A DNA stretch of 64,000 nucleotides from Apiotrichum sp. Y4204. Lineage: Eukaryota > Basidiomycota > Tremellomycetes > Trichosporonales > Trichosporonaceae. Location of the stretch: contig JAMYHL010000026.1 of assembly GCA_025531455.1 (NCBI GenBank), positions 372,001 to 436,000 on the forward strand, written 5' to 3'. Below the pieces are notes generated by a model. That model worked only from the letters and a program-made list of their open reading frames with translations. It did not search any database and was not told the origin of the DNA. Every line of letters begins with the position of its first letter. Within the stretch, counting starts at the first letter, position 1. The position numbers and the translations under genes were made by a program. Positions 1-12,490 of this stretch are shown in pieces.

Positions 1-2290
1 GAAAGCAGTAGAGTTGATGCAGATGGCGTCGTTGAACAGGGTCTGAAGCTCGGGAGAGGCGACCTCGTTCATCTCGTCCATGTCAAAGGAGAAGTCGTCA
101 CGAGCGGCGCCCTCGGTGTCGGCAATGGACCGTTCCTTGTTTTCACCAATGTTGCGCACAAACTTGCCGTGGACACCAAGCGATCCAGCAACGACCGACA
201 TGACGTTCTGAGTGAGAGTACCAGTCTTGTCGGTGCAGACGACCGTGGCGTGGCCCATGGTCTCACACGAGCCGAGGACACGGACAAGCAGATTTTGCTT
301 TGTCATACGCTGAGTGGCAAAGGCAAGGGCGAGAGTGACGGCGAGAGGGAGACCTTCGGGGACAGCGACGACAACGAGGGTGACCGAGATAATGAGAATC
401 TTGATAAAGCCCTGGGCCTTGTCGTTCGCGCTCCGGTTGGGGTCGGTCTTGAGCTGGACGAAGAAGCGGATCATCAAGGCGGTGAAGAGCAAGAGACCAG
501 CAGCACCACCACACTTGGCGATGAGCTCGGCAAGTCCGTTGAGCTTGAGCTGAAGAGGAGTTTCTTCAGTGTCGGTGCGCATAGCCATCATGATGCGGCC
601 GTTGAACGAGTAGGTACCGACCGAAGTGACGACGTACTCGCCAACACCCTCCAGGACCTTTGAACCGGAAATCATAAAGCAGTCGCTCTTGGCATGCTTG
701 CCCGCAGCAAGAGTCTTGCGTTCCTCGATGCATTCGTCGTAGGTGGTCTTCTTAATGGCGTCGGATTCACCAGTGGCACCAGACTCGTCGCAACGAACAT
801 TGTGGCCGCGAATGAAGACACCGTCGACAGGGAGGACCTCTCCTGGCTCGAGGAGGGCAATGTCGCCGACAACGAGTTCACGCACGTTGATGACCATCTC
901 GTTTCCGCCGCGAAGAACCTTGACGGTACGGTCCTCACGCTTGTCGTTGAGCTTCTTGAACTGGCGTTCCTTTTGCCAGTCGTTGATGGAACCAACAAGC
1001 ACGACAATGATAATAGCGACCATGATAGCAACACCTTCGATCCAGTCAACCTTGGGCTTCGCGCAGCCCTTGGGTGGAGGGCATTCGTCCCCGGGCCCAA
1101 AGGTAGGCTCGTGCTTGACACCGAGATCCTGGTAGAGACCGAGAGCGAGCGAGACAACAGCAGCAATGGAAAGGAGGATCTGGTTGTCAGATGATTTATG
1201 CTACGGCGGGTGGGACACTTGACTACTCACCAGAACCTTGTCCTTGAAGGCCATCCACATGAGCTGCCAGATGCTCTTGCTGGGGCGAACAGGAAGGTCA
1301 TTGCGTCCATAAACACGGCGGCGATCCTCCATGGTCGCGGCCCACTGGGGACCGTTGTGCGAGTTCATGTCGGACGACGAGCGGGGCGCACCATGGTCAT
1401 TAGGCATGGGCAGACCCACAGTGGGGTCCACGCCGAGACCATTCAGCAGGCCGGTAGTGCCACCAATCTGCGTTGGTTAGTTTGAGTGATTCAGAATGTA
1501 GTGGTTTGGCGTGACACTAGGGGACGAAGGGCGCATTGACCTCCAAATGCACCTGGTCGCTCGCCGGTGATAACAAGAGGTTGGGCCGGGTGGTCGGTGT
1601 GGGGCGTCCGGCTATTGCGACCACGCGAGCCACGCTCCAACCACTCCCAGATTCCGCAACACCAGCCTCCGCCCAGACCAAAGTACGCACCTTTTCGAGA
1701 TCGTCGAGAGACTTAGGGTCGACGAGCATGGCCAGCAGCGACGGCTTCTCCTTGAATGGCGCAGGGTCGGTCGTGTCCTTCTCGGGGTCAAGATGGGACA
1801 CGGGGACAGCATTCTTGTCCTTCTTCTTCTTCTTCTTGCCATCATCGTCACCATTGAGCTGCTGGGCGTGCTCCGCCTCGCCCAGCTTTGTGGGAGACGG
1901 AGACAGATCCTTGCCAGAGTAGGACGAGTTCGTGGCGGTTCCGACTGGGTACAGCTTGGACGTCTCGTTCTCGCCAATGGTGGACAGCCCATCGCGCAGA
2001 GGAATCTCGCTGTGGTCGTCGGAGAACTGGCCGGTGGATGTACCGGTCAGAGTCGGCGAGGGGGGGACCGATGATCCGCCGATAGAGGTGGAGGGGGTAA
2101 GCGAGTTGCCATGGCTGACACCATGAGCGGCGCTGGGGCCGTGAGCCGCGGCGGGCGAAAGCCTCGTCGGATCGCTAAGCTCCGAGTCCTGTCTGCGGTG
2201 GCGATTCGGGGTGGCGGGCGAAGGCGTTTCCGACGGAGGGGCGGGCCCGTCCAGGTCGGTAGTCACAATGACTGGCGGCGAGGGAGCCAT
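1..2290 (-). CDS. PMC1: Vacuolar-type Ca2+-transporting P-type ATPase, 5' part (partial)
   Basis: Exons 2290-1691, 1467-1231 and 1179-1 (introns 1690-1468 and 1230-1180, both phase 0) give 672 residues and the frame is still open at the left edge, so the C-terminal nucleotide-binding and last membrane segments are missing. The protein should pump Ca2+ into the vacuole at the cost of ATP. Visible family signatures are a ~200-residue Ser/Pro-rich cytosolic N-terminus with a Lys run, the segment SKSIWQLMWMAFKDKVL, the actuator-domain motif CDESGATGESD, the calcium-site membrane motif PEGLPLAVTLALA, and the phosphorylation motif DKTGTLT (codons at 231-211, Asp about residue 596). The ATG at 2290 gives the longest in-frame exon 1. 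The spacing and PMC1-like N-terminal layout separate it from secretory-pathway (PMR1) pumps. The family call is secure; vacuolar location is inferred from it. Confidence 0.95.
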
Positions 2291-2938
2291 GGTGAACGGC
2301 AGATCGCGCGCTCAGGCAGATGGGGTGTGCAGTGGGTGCGGGAGAGAACGAGGGGCGCAGAAGATCTGATTGCTTGTACGAGTGTATAAGTCCAGTCCAA
2401 TTATAGGAGGAAAGAGAGGAGGTGAGATGGAGGTGAGGTCCGATTGAGGCGGTGTGGCAGTGCACACGAGCGAGGATGAGGAGTGATGAGGAGGGAAGAT
2501 CAAAAGAAGGAAGGGCTTTTGTGTACCGAGTTCGATCGAGAAGCTGCAAGGGCCTTGTCCTGGTAGGGGGCCGGTGTGACGAGGACGGAGCGGAGCGAAC
2601 TGTGGTGGAGAGCAATGAAGAGAGGGAAAGAGTTTATTTCTATACGAAAGCCAAAGGTCGAGCAATTGTCGTCGATGTTGTTGGTGGCGTTGACCACGGG
2701 AGTTTGGAGCAACAGTCGAAAGGTGGGAGACTGAAAGAAAAGAGATGGAGGACAAGTGATGAAGATATGGGAAGGACAGACAATCCAGACGATGACCTAG
2801 ATGGCCCGCTCCATGCTCCATGCAGCTACATGCTTACATGCTTGCACCACCATCCTCCATCCCCTCATACATCGAGAGTGCCAAGCCACACCACACACTG
2901 TCGGTCGTGTGTGTGTGTGCGCTGGGTGGCCACACTGC

Positions 2939-2961
2939 CTGGCTGGCTGGCTGGCTGGCGG
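2939..2961. repeat. (CTGG)n microsatellite
   Basis: A short run of the tetranucleotide CTGG, about five copies, in the probable promoter/5' leader of the Ca2+-ATPase gene. Confidence 0.8.
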
Positions 2962-3600
2962 TGGATTGCGTATAGCGCTGTAGGTTCCAAAGGGGGAAAA
3001 TCCAGAGTGAGGTCTTTTTTCGTTTTTTTGCACCGCCTCAAAATGGACGGCATCAGATCAGGAGTGTGTGGCTCCCTCTGCTCTCATGCCTCGCTCCTCA
3101 CACGGTCCACGACTCTTTTTCCCTTTCCCTCGCCCCCCCGAGAGCCCTCATTCCACCCCTACACCCTTCCCTTTCCCCCTGTCTCCGGCGTGGCCCCACC
3201 CATCCCACCCGCGCTAGCCACGCTAAAAAAGATAAACGACAAAAACGCGAAAACCTAATACATTCCTAATGCCTACCATACACCCCACCCTCCTATTGGT
3301 GCCTGATAACCAGCATTCGTTCGCCCTTGTCCCATGTTCAATGTGGTATTTGAGGTGTAATGAGCAATTAGCCCATAATTCCTTGGAGCCATTACAAACG
3401 AGGGGACCCCCCTCTTTCTCGGCCCGTTCCCCATGACACGAACAACGGGTGTGATGCATGCTGTGCGAACATACAGCACCGTCCAGGATATTATGACATC
3501 CCATATGCATGCTGCGTACGGTATGCAGAGTACAGCTACTGCGGTGGATTAAATCACAGAAGCTTCGTAGCACATTCTGTCCTCGGCGTGATGTGTGTGT

Positions 3601-3616
3601 GATGATGATGATGATG
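3601..3616. repeat. (GAT)n microsatellite
   Basis: Five GAT units directly after a short (GT)n run, in non-coding DNA. Confidence 0.85.
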
Positions 3617-6600
3617 CCGATGTCGGACACTACGCGGGTGATGGCATTGTCTTGGCACAGTGCGCGATTTTTAATTTTACCTTTCAGCAATTGGAGGATG
3701 GCTGTCCCACGGTCCAGAGAAAGCTCGCTGGCCCGCTTGCTCCACCACGGCCGCCATTAGGCCACGACTGAGCCATCAGCAACGGGCCAAGTACAGGGCG
3801 ACCATCGCACAACCACAGTGCGTACCACAGTGCGAGGCCCAGAGGTAAGGACAACAAACAGTAACACGCCAGTAAGGCCAGTAACGGAGAAACAGGCGGG
3901 ACAGACTTTCACTTGGCATGTGCGGAGGGGCTTACCCTTTGTAACCCTGCGCAGGCGCGAACCCCACACTGTGGTCGTCGGATTTCCGGTCCCTCACGCC
4001 GTGGGCACGGCTTTGGCCGTATGGTGAGATGGCCAGATGGGGCGAGGTGGCAAGTGGCGAGTGGCAAGGGCGCAATCACATCCCGGTATGCTTGCCTGAC
4101 AGGCCAGACCAGCCAGCCATGCCACCATGCCCTCATACACTGATAGGTATAAAGCCCAAGGCCGCGGTAAGGGCCCCAGGGGCTCGGCTGTTGCAGCCCT
4201 GGAGTGCCAAGCACCACCCATATGGGCCCAAACACTATCAAATCCAGATTGGTATCACGGCCATATGGGCGGCGGCTAATGGCCTCGACGGGTGTGGTAA
4301 TCCTAAACTGTATTGATAGTGATGGGGGAGAAGGGATCTACAGTATCTGGATGCCTGGGGGGATGTTCTGCATAGAGAAAAGTGGGACTCTCGTGAACGA
4401 GTTCAAGCCTGATCTGAGATCTGTGACGCTGGTGGCGGAGAACTAAGTCGTGCATAATGAGCAAGAAGTCTCGTCGATCCTATCCGCACTGCATCAGCCA
4501 CAGACCGATCCCACTCTCGATCAGTCACACATTTTCGGCACTCGGAGTAATCCCAATTGCACTCTCCCGCTATTTGGCGAGTTTGCCACCAAGGCCACCA
4601 GACCCACACCAGGCAGGGCTAATGCCCCCAATGACGCCGTAAGAGTCGGATGCAGACGAAATAGAATGGTCGGATGCATTACGTGGAGCCACCAACTGTC
4701 GGCCCGCTGTCCCAATCATCACCATGCAGCTACGAGCCGCAACTACGCGCCGACAATGGAAACGCGTCATGCTGTGCACTCCAAACGCCTATCTCCGGTG
4801 GTTCCATTAATATCGCAAACGAGATGTGAATCTGCGAAATAACGATAATGATGCACATGCTGCATGCAGCTATTCTCACCATGTGCAGGGATGCGTGCCT
4901 CGCGCTTCGGAGCATGGAGCTTGCCACCAGCGCAAGTCGGCTTGCGACCCAGGCCTAGGGCCGTGTCAGAAGCGAACAATCTTGGCAGGCACGATGCTAA
5001 TCTCCGATCGGCCCTTCAGTGATCAGGAGCCCCTACACTCTAGGATCCTCAGGCCATGCAAGCCATGCATGCCAAGGGCGGCAGGGCCCAGAGTGGGCTC
5101 GATCGGATGTCCACCGTGTACCTCAGACCACTCATGTCAGTCGTCCAACTCATCAAGCGCGATCAAGCGTCCATCTGGCACCACACGATGAGGTGGACAC
5201 ACCGGTGTGCCGCAGTCCATGAGACATGACGTCTCCCCCAGGGCACCACCGCCTGCGTGGCTGCATACGTTTGCCACCTACTCGCCGATCGCCGAAGGTA
5301 TTCGGCATAGGTTATGTACATTAGGACTCTTCCGGGGCCAGGCTCGGAGGTCCGCCGCGCCGATCCCCGACAGGCGGTGCTGAAAGTTGCTGCGCCGATC
5401 GAAGGCTGACTGCGCTGATCGACGGGTGGCGACATGGATCATCGGAATGGAAACCCGACATCATACCGCAGTCTGACGCGCCCTTCCGTTTGCCACCCAC
5501 TCATTTTTGCTCGTGCAAGTGATCGATTGCTTCAAGTGAGCTGCTGAGAGGATTGATGATGATAGTTGTGATAACGAGGGCAGCTACGGCCCGCGACCCA
5601 CGAGGCACTCGCCGTGGCGCACGTCGCGCTGTACTCAGTCCTGCGTCCCCTAATCTTGTCGTGAGTCGTGTGCACAATCCTGCTGGGGTCAAAGCGGGGA
5701 TACACCGTCGAAACAGACAGTGCCACGCCGTAGCATTCCAAAAGCGCGGAGCACGCCTGTGCCCATGGCATTTGGTCATGGCACTGGCCGCAGTCACATC
5801 AGTGCACGCAACTCGAGTGTACTTTTCTGGGGGGTGCAGCGGCGGAGCGGCTTGTTTGCGTGCTCGCGTGCTCCAATGCGTTTCACATAATCATATGCTC
5901 AAATGCTGCCGATTCCAGTGGAAGCAGCAGTCCTTGGCGCGGCCTCGTTCCTGCCTCTACCCCGTTTTCCATCCTTAAAGCGACTCCGCACGCTCGTGCG
6001 TGCCCCAGTTCCCACAATCTGGTCGTGCTCCTTTGTCGGGCCGAAAGCAACGAGCGTATCAGAATGGGGTCATCCCATCATCGAGAATCATCAAGGGATC
6101 ATCCCATCATCAAGTGCCGACCGGTCGCCACATTCAGTGTGGCATTGTTTTCTGGTAGCTGGTAGCACATTGTACGCGATACGCTTGTGCCTAAGGTTGT
6201 CTCCTTGTGTCCCAGGCACGGCAGTTACAGAGTTACATATTGTACAAAGGTTATTCCTGTCCTACGAGATCCGGGATGGGGATCTGGTAGCTGCGTTGGA
6301 AGCTATCAGGCTGTGCCTGCGCGACGCGTGCTACAGCTGGCCTATGCGCAGCACATGGCCAGCGTGGTGGCACCGCGTGCGGCCTGCTGGCGTGCTCGAG
6401 CTCAAGCGGCCTTGTGAGACAGTAGGGCAGGAGACAGCAACACCTCGAACAGCAGCTCCAAGGAGTAGCGCAGCGCACGGGCCTGTCTGCCGCTGAGGTC
6501 GACACCACCTCTCCTCCCCAGAGATCCAAGATCCAAGAGCCAAGATTTAGTGCCCACTACCTTCACAACGGTCACGCCCGAATTACACGCCAAAAGCAAC

Positions 6601-7721
6601 GCAGCACCGACTCTCCGAAATGCCTCATCTCCGTCTGTCCGCAACACCGATTGGGCAGTCTGCTAGTCTGCCGAATGCCGTCTCGGCGCCAAGCGTCAGG
6701 CGTAGGTGGAATCGGCGTCGGAGGTCGATCGAGGCCGAGATGAAGTCGAGCATTCGCCGTGCCACGAACGTGTGTGCTTTTGTAGGTGGGGGGCTTGGCG
6801 CGCCAAGACTTCGAGGGTGGAGGACAGAGGCACAAACAAGCTATGCAAACATGCAGATGCATGCAACCTCGATCCCAGCGAACCTAGCGAACCTCGGCTT
6901 CGCGCCTCGCGTGGAGATGGTGTGGCGACTTGGTGATGGGGAGCTGGCCGAGCTGGGAAAGCTGGAGGAGGTTTTGGTACTCGGACTTTGCCGAGGACAG
7001 CAAAAACAACCACGTCATGGGGGAGCGAGCTAAGAGAAAAGCGGTGCAGTTACGAAAACCCCTCCAAGCGTCAGTCATCTCCTGGGGATTCTTGGATATC
7101 CGGATGTTGAGGCAGAAAACGCCGCGGGGCCCCAGGCCGCAAAATCGTCATGGCGACAGCGACGATCTTGACGAGGATCGAGGTCTCGAGGACGGCCGTG
7201 GGTGCGTGCTCGCCTGCCTCATTGCTCTCCTCCTTCTTCTTTTGGTGTCCATCCTTGTTCTCTTTCCTTTCTTTTCTCTCAACTTCTATCTCTCACTTCC
7301 TCTCCTTCACATAATTTAAACTTTCTCGCCTACGCCGTCGTCCCGTCGTCTGACTCTTTGCGGCGTTGGTTGTGCTCATACCCCTCTCCCTTCCTGTCGC
7401 TCCGTCTGGCACCCCCCGTGGACGAGGCGTACTGTGAGTATCACCGCTTTGGCTCAAAGCAGCTCGAGAAGCTGATCTCAGCAGCGTCGATCACAGCACA
7501 TCTGGCGCCGACTCGTACTGTTACCTCCTTCGTGTTGGAACTCCTCGGTACAGGAGCTCTTGCCACCACTCTTCAAGTCACGAACACAGCCTTCCTCGTT
7601 CTCAGTTTCAGTTCTGCAACTTCACCGTCCGAGTAGCAAGATCTTCTCACGTCACATATTCGTTTCTTCCCACCTAACGCCCATTTCCCACTCCTCAAGC
7701 TGACATCAAGATCGCGTCATC

Positions 7722-8897
7722 ATGACATCTACCGCAGCCCTCGAGTTTGACTCTTATCCTCACATTTTTGACCTCATCGTCAAATACGCCCCATATGAGG
7801 CGCTGCTGAGTCTCCGCTTGACGTCAAGGCATGCCCTTAAGGTCGCCAACAAGGCGCTCCTAACTCACGTCGCCTTCGGCACTGAAAAAGATCTTCGCCC
7901 CGAAGTCCGTGAGCCAAAGGCTCCCTTTCGCCGTATTCCGCTACCCAGATACAGCGATGGTTCCTTCGAGTTTTCCTGTCTCGCGGAGGCGTGCTGTATC
8001 GACTATTATGGTATCCCTGAGGGGTGCACTCTGCCGTTGTGCGACACAGCTACAGTTCGCTGTGTTTGGAGCTCGCAAAAGAGCTCAGCCCCACTGCATG
8101 GTGCAACAAAAGTATCTTATGAGACATGGCGTGCGGTCCCGTATTCTCTGCCCCCCTCACCGCCCGTGCATTTCAAAGATGCCGGATGTATTTCTCGCCA
8201 TGTTCAGTACATCCGCCTTGATGTCTCCCATTTCCTGCAAGCGTACGGCAATCACGTGCCCGACCGAGACCTATATTCCGATTCTCCGCGATATAACGAG
8301 TACGTACTTGTCTTCGACGTTTTCAACGTCAAATCTGTTCCCCAGGCAGTAGATGGGTGTGGCTTGCACGCCCTTAACAATCTTATCAGTAAAGTGGCGT
8401 CCCGTCTGAGTACGCTGGACAGTGTTCGAATTGTGGGCGTGGAAACTCTCCCCTCCCTCTTTCTCTGCGGAACTACCTTGGAGTTAATATCCGGTGTTCA
8501 TGAGCGCTTCTTTCTCGAAAGGCTGGAAGCGGCATATGACATGATATACAAGAACGTTACATCGGCTTCGCCGGATAAGAAAGTCGAAGGGCTCAACAAA
8601 GTCATGTTTATATCGATATCTGAGTGGCAGCAAAGTCACGACTGGCGTGAGACTCAATTACCGCCGATCCCACGGGACATCATCGGTTCTGCTGGATCCC
8701 AAGTCCGCTTCACGACCGACAAGCTATCCCCCGATGTGCCTTTCTGTCCTCCCCGGTACCTCTGGGGTCGTTCCGGGTCAAGCCCTGGCTCCTATGTAGA
8801 GGATTCCGATGACTTCGAATTCAACTATTCGGTCGATTATGAGACGGATGAGGACTACGAGGAAGACTACGAGGAATACCCCGAATGGTGGTATTAA
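7722..8897 (+). CDS. F-box-like protein with acidic C-terminus
   Basis: A single-exon gene of 391 residues. Residues ~10-50 read YPHIFDLIVKYAPYEALLSL followed by a conserved-looking Leu/Arg helix and then TSRHALKVANKALL, which has the shape of a fungal F-box-like module (Pro-x-x-(I/L)-x-x-x-(I/V) helix, then LRLTSR). Such proteins usually recruit substrates to SCF ubiquitin ligases. No WD40 or leucine-rich repeats are visible after it. The middle region is not recognised; the last ~40 residues are very acidic with Tyr (repeated DYEEDYEE-type blocks). The start at 7722 is the first ATG of the frame and follows a CT-rich leader. Membership of an expanded Trichosporonales F-box-like family is from memory; the degradation role is inference. 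Confidence 0.65.
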   Translation: MTSTAALEFDSYPHIFDLIVKYAPYEALLSLRLTSRHALKVANKALLTHVAFGTEKDLRPEVREPKAPFRRIPLPRYSDGSFEFSCLAEACCIDYYGIPEGCTLPLCDTATVRCVWSSQKSSAPLHGATKVSYETWRAVPYSLPPSPPVHFKDAGCISRHVQYIRLDVSHFLQAYGNHVPDRDLYSDSPRYNEYVLVFDVFNVKSVPQAVDGCGLHALNNLISKVASRLSTLDSVRIVGVETLPSLFLCGTTLELISGVHERFFLERLEAAYDMIYKNVTSASPDKKVEGLNKVMFISISEWQQSHDWRETQLPPIPRDIIGSAGSQVRFTTDKLSPDVPFCPPRYLWGRSGSSPGSYVEDSDDFEFNYSVDYETDEDYEEDYEEYPEWWY

Positions 8898-9829
8898 TTC
8901 GCGTTCGATAATACGTAGTTTCGAACACGAGGTGACTATCGCCGCAGCTTGCATCAAGACGCGTACAACTCCCCAGCGCAAGGCTACATACACACTTTCC
9001 ACAGACGAAGTCCACGATATTCCCTGTCAACAACTATGGTGATGACAGTAGCCTCCAATGTAGAAATTCTGCGAGCGACGAGGAGGCATAAGCAAGCAGG
9101 TCGCAACTATGCAGTAGTAGCAATGACGGAGATAACAGAGCCTTCGGCCGAAACCAAACATGCTGCCCAGGTCCACCCACCTAGCCTCAGTCAAGCATAC
9201 TAGATCCATGAGACTCATGGTGTTGTAGATGCGAGTGCTTGTTAACTACGAAACACATCTGTGGACAACTACAGTAGCTGTTCGAGAAAAACAACCACAA
9301 CGCGGGGCTCCGGGCTAAATGATCGGTAATTTCGATGATTTCTCAGCACTCCCAGCCATGCGGCGTTCTCCGGGGCCGAGGTGGCCGGCACCGAGCTGCG
9401 TGCGGAACAACTAACTGGCACTAAAAGGCAGTGATGACTGAGCTACCGGGAGCGATTGGTGACCTCTCGGGCTGTTCCGGGCTCGGAATGCAGTAAAGTG
9501 AATGGAGAGCATGCCAGCTGCGAGCTACTCGACCAGCTAGGAGCAAGAGCTAATGCATAGTGAATGGGATTAGAGCTGATGAGCCATGATGGCGGCGATC
9601 ACCGGTGTCTTGGGGGGCCCGGGTAGCATCGGGGCCGCCGAGTGCCGAGATTACATGACGGCGTCATGCATTCCGAACCGTCTTGGATCTTGGACCATTG
9701 GAGGAGATATAAAGCGAGTTTGTCTCGGCTCATTTCTCCTCACCCACCACCCGATCCCACCCAGCGTTTAGAGCAGCTCAGCTCATCTCTCACCTCACTC
9801 TCCGCCTTCAAACCTCCTAAACTCTCAAC
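8898..9829. other. Intergenic region with promoter of the dehydrogenase
   Basis: No gene seen. The right end carries a TATA box (9708) and a short CT-rich leader ahead of the ATG at 9830; the rest is without recognisable structure. Confidence 0.6.
9708..9713 (+). promoter_or_regulatory. TATA box
   Basis: TATAAA in the context GGAGATATAAAGCG, 122 bp upstream of the ATG at 9830. A reverse-orientation CCAAT (ATTGG) lies about 10 bp before it. The GAGATATA context recurs upstream of the genes at 13497 and 20259. Confidence 0.6.
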
Positions 9830-10942
9830 ATGGTCGCTATCGGCTACGCCGGCCTCGGCAACATGGGCAGCGAGATCTCGGTCCATCTCGCAAAGTACGC
9901 TGCGGAGAATGGCGGCAGCCTCGCCGTGTGGAACCGCAGCAAGGACAAGTACCCCTCGCTCAAGGAGACCATCAAGGGCGCGACGTTTGTCGAGAACGTG
10001 ACGGACCTCGCATCGTGCGATGTAATCTTTCTGATGGTGCTCAATGACGCCGCGGCAACCGACGTCGTCACCCAGATCAGCGGCGCGACCACCGGCAAGA
10101 TCCTCGTCGACCAGTCCTCCGTCAACCCCAAGACTTCTAGTACGTAGCTGTATAAAAGACAGTGATAGCTCGGTGTTAACCCCGCAGTCCAGCTCGAGAA
10201 GATCGCAAAGGCCAGCGGGAACACGTACCTCACCGCCTGCGTCTTTGGGCGCCCGGACGCCGCCAAGGCCGGCAAGCTCATCCAGCTCGTGGCCGGCGAG
10301 GCCGAGGCGCGCAAGACCGTGCGCCCCCTTCTTGAGGTCTCTGCGCGTGCTGTCGTCGACATTGGCGAGGAGGTGTACAAGGGTGGGTAGAGGGAATACA
10401 GTTGCTAGGCCGGGGCTGATCCGCAGGCACGACGCTCAAGCTCATGGGCAACGCGCTGATTCTCGGCGTTATCGAGATGCTCGCAGAGACGTTTGCGCTC
10501 GGCGACGCGCTCAACATTGACTCGGACGTGTTCCTCCAGTTCGTCGAGCTCTTCTTCCCCACCCCTTCGTACATTGCGTATGGCAAGAAGATTGCCCACG
10601 GCGACTTCCACTCGGCGGGCGGATTCCGTCTCGAGGGCGGCCTGAAGGGTGAGTAAGAGGAGCAAGTGTGGAAGCGCACACCGCCCATGGCCTTAGCAGC
10701 ACCAACAGCTCTCCCAACACATCTGTCTCGCATAGCTCGCATGCTGACCCACAGACGCGCGCAACATTCTCTCGGTTGGCGCAGATCTCGGCCACCCCGT
10801 CCCGATGCCGACGATCGCGCTCGCCAAGCAGAACATGGAGCGTGCCGTCGAGCTCGGCGACCAGAACCTCGACTGGTCATCGCTGGCGGGCGCCGTGCGC
10901 GAGGGCGCCGGCCTCCCGCCCTTCAAGAAGGAGCAGAAGTAG
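9830..10942 (+). CDS. NAD(P)-dependent beta-hydroxyacid dehydrogenase (3-hydroxyisobutyrate dehydrogenase family)
   Basis: Four exons (9830-10139, 10188-10382, 10427-10648, 10755-10942) encode 304 residues, the usual family length. The N-terminal Rossmann fold starts at once with GYAGLGNMG (residues 5-13), and WNRSKDK follows where the family has the NADP-selecting NR(T/S) motif. The sequence DQSSVNP fits the substrate-binding D(x)S(S/T)x(x)P loop, and KLMGNALILG fits the K-x-x-x-N helix of the C-terminal all-alpha domain; the Lys in GGLKDARN is the likely catalytic one. Family members oxidise short beta-hydroxyacids such as 3-hydroxyisobutyrate or reduce succinic semialdehyde/glyoxylate; the actual substrate cannot be told from sequence. 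No obvious mitochondrial presequence is seen, so a cytosolic enzyme is likely. Introns are 44-106 nt, all phase 1. Confidence 0.9.
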
Positions 10943-12458
10943 GGCCCCATCTGCGGAGCCCGCAGAGCCCGCTGAGCCTGCGGAGTGTGGGAGTGGGTTT
11001 GTAGACTGCATGTATAGTACTCTTTCTCACGGGCGGATGTCGGCGACCAAGCCAAGGAGGGGTTCTAACTATAGCGAGGCCTCTGATCAGCGTTTTCTTG
11101 GCATTGAGCTTGGTCCGCTGATCGACGCCAGTGCTGCGCACGTTATCAGCATAAGGACGGCGAGCGCGCGAGCTGGTCAGGAAGGACGTGAATGGCGCGT
11201 CGCGCGGTAGGAGAACACTGACTTACCTTCAACCATCGGGCCATATCCATCGGGTCGCTGCTCTGATGCGCCAGGGACTCCAGGAATCGATCGAATCGAG
11301 GACACGAGCATGCAACACGCGGCTACGGCGCCACACGGCCAGACGACGCCGTAACGACCTGGGCCGCGAATCGCGGCAGGGGCCAACGCGTATGGAGGCG
11401 CGACGAGCAAGTTCCCGAATGAGTTCCGAACAGTGTTGAGCCCTGTCGTGCAGGAGAGCTCGGAGCTTGCGACTTGGAGCTTGGAGCTTGGAGGGCCTCA
11501 CCGAACTGAAGGAGAGATATCAACGTCCAGCATCACAACAACGGACAACCGCAAGAAGGTGGGTTCTCCGCAGACTGCAGGCTGCGCATAGCTGCACATT
11601 GCCTGTCCCACGCCGAGAGTCTCTCCCTACTGATCTAACTGCTGGTGATCTGGGAATCGAGCAACCCAACCCCTCATCTCCTGCTGCGATGGCGCAATAG
11701 TTGCACATGTCAGATATCAGACGCAGCTACAAGTGCACCCTAGCAGCCTGCGGCTTGGGCCCCTCGAGGCCCGGGGCTTATCAAACGTATCAGACTAACA
11801 CCGACCGCTTGGCCCCTTTCGTCCTTGAGATCTGAGACCAGCTTTGTAGGTATCCAGACTGGAAAGATATTTTACCCATCAAACAGCACGCTGTGGCCAG
11901 CCCGCGCAAGCTGTGGCAAGTCCGCAAGCCGCAAGGCACAGGCCCACAAGGCCACAAAGATATCAGGATTCCACGCCTTGCCAGCACAGCAAGTACAGCA
12001 AACATTCAGTCTGCATCCATTCCATTCATTCCGCACCACAACCGCGGAATGCCGCACGGACCACTGCGAAGCTGTCCGACTGTGCGACTGTCCGTTGTAC
12101 TTCCCTGTCCGCTGTCCGGTGGACAGCATGGACAGCCGTCCCGCTGTCCGTGTCAATCCGCAGCTGCACCCCGGTTCGACAGCGCCCTCGATCCTCATCC
12201 CCCGTATCCGCAGTCACCCCTTCGTCGATGGGGCAGGGGAAGGGCTGTCTACACCGAGTCTAGGGCCGTAGTCCCGTTGGGCTGTACGCTTAACACGGTA
12301 CACGTTACACAGTGCTGCTGCTCATCACCATGTGTCTCCCAGGAGTGTCGTCTACTGACTGTACATGCTGTACATTTGAATGTGCAGTGCATTATCGTAC
12401 AGCTTGACCCCAATGCAGTTTCACAGCTTTACAACCAGTGCGCAGCATAGCAGACACC

Positions 12459-12490
12459 GGTCAAACGGTCAAACGGTCAAACGTCCAAAC
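12459..12490. repeat. Tandem 8-bp repeat GGTCAAAC
   Basis: Three exact copies of GGTCAAAC followed by a degenerate copy, in non-coding DNA. Confidence 0.8.

Larger units (their letters stand above)
2291..7721. other. Long gene-poor intergenic region
   Basis: I see no convincing gene in about 5.4 kb. The left end (2291-3250) must hold the Ca2+-ATPase promoter and 5' UTR; it has (CTGG)n and T-runs. A (GAT)n tract lies at 3601-3616 and an isolated TATAAA at about 4148 with no clear gene behind it. The last ~500 bp are pyrimidine-rich on the + strand and look like promoter/5' leader of the gene at 7722. The open frames here are short, overlap in several frames and show no motif I recognise. Confidence 0.6.

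Noticed and set aside
2452..3258. A 268-codon plus-strand frame beside the Ca2+-ATPase start
   Set aside because: It lies over the presumed promoter and 5' leader of the ATPase gene, reads through microsatellite sequence and has no motif.
4142..4160. TATAAA element near 4148 as a promoter
   Set aside because: No supported gene follows within a plausible distance on either strand.
11825..12450. Overlapping open frames of 116-185 codons in three frames
   Set aside because: They cover the same DNA in all plus frames, so composition rather than coding explains the lack of stops; no motif seen.
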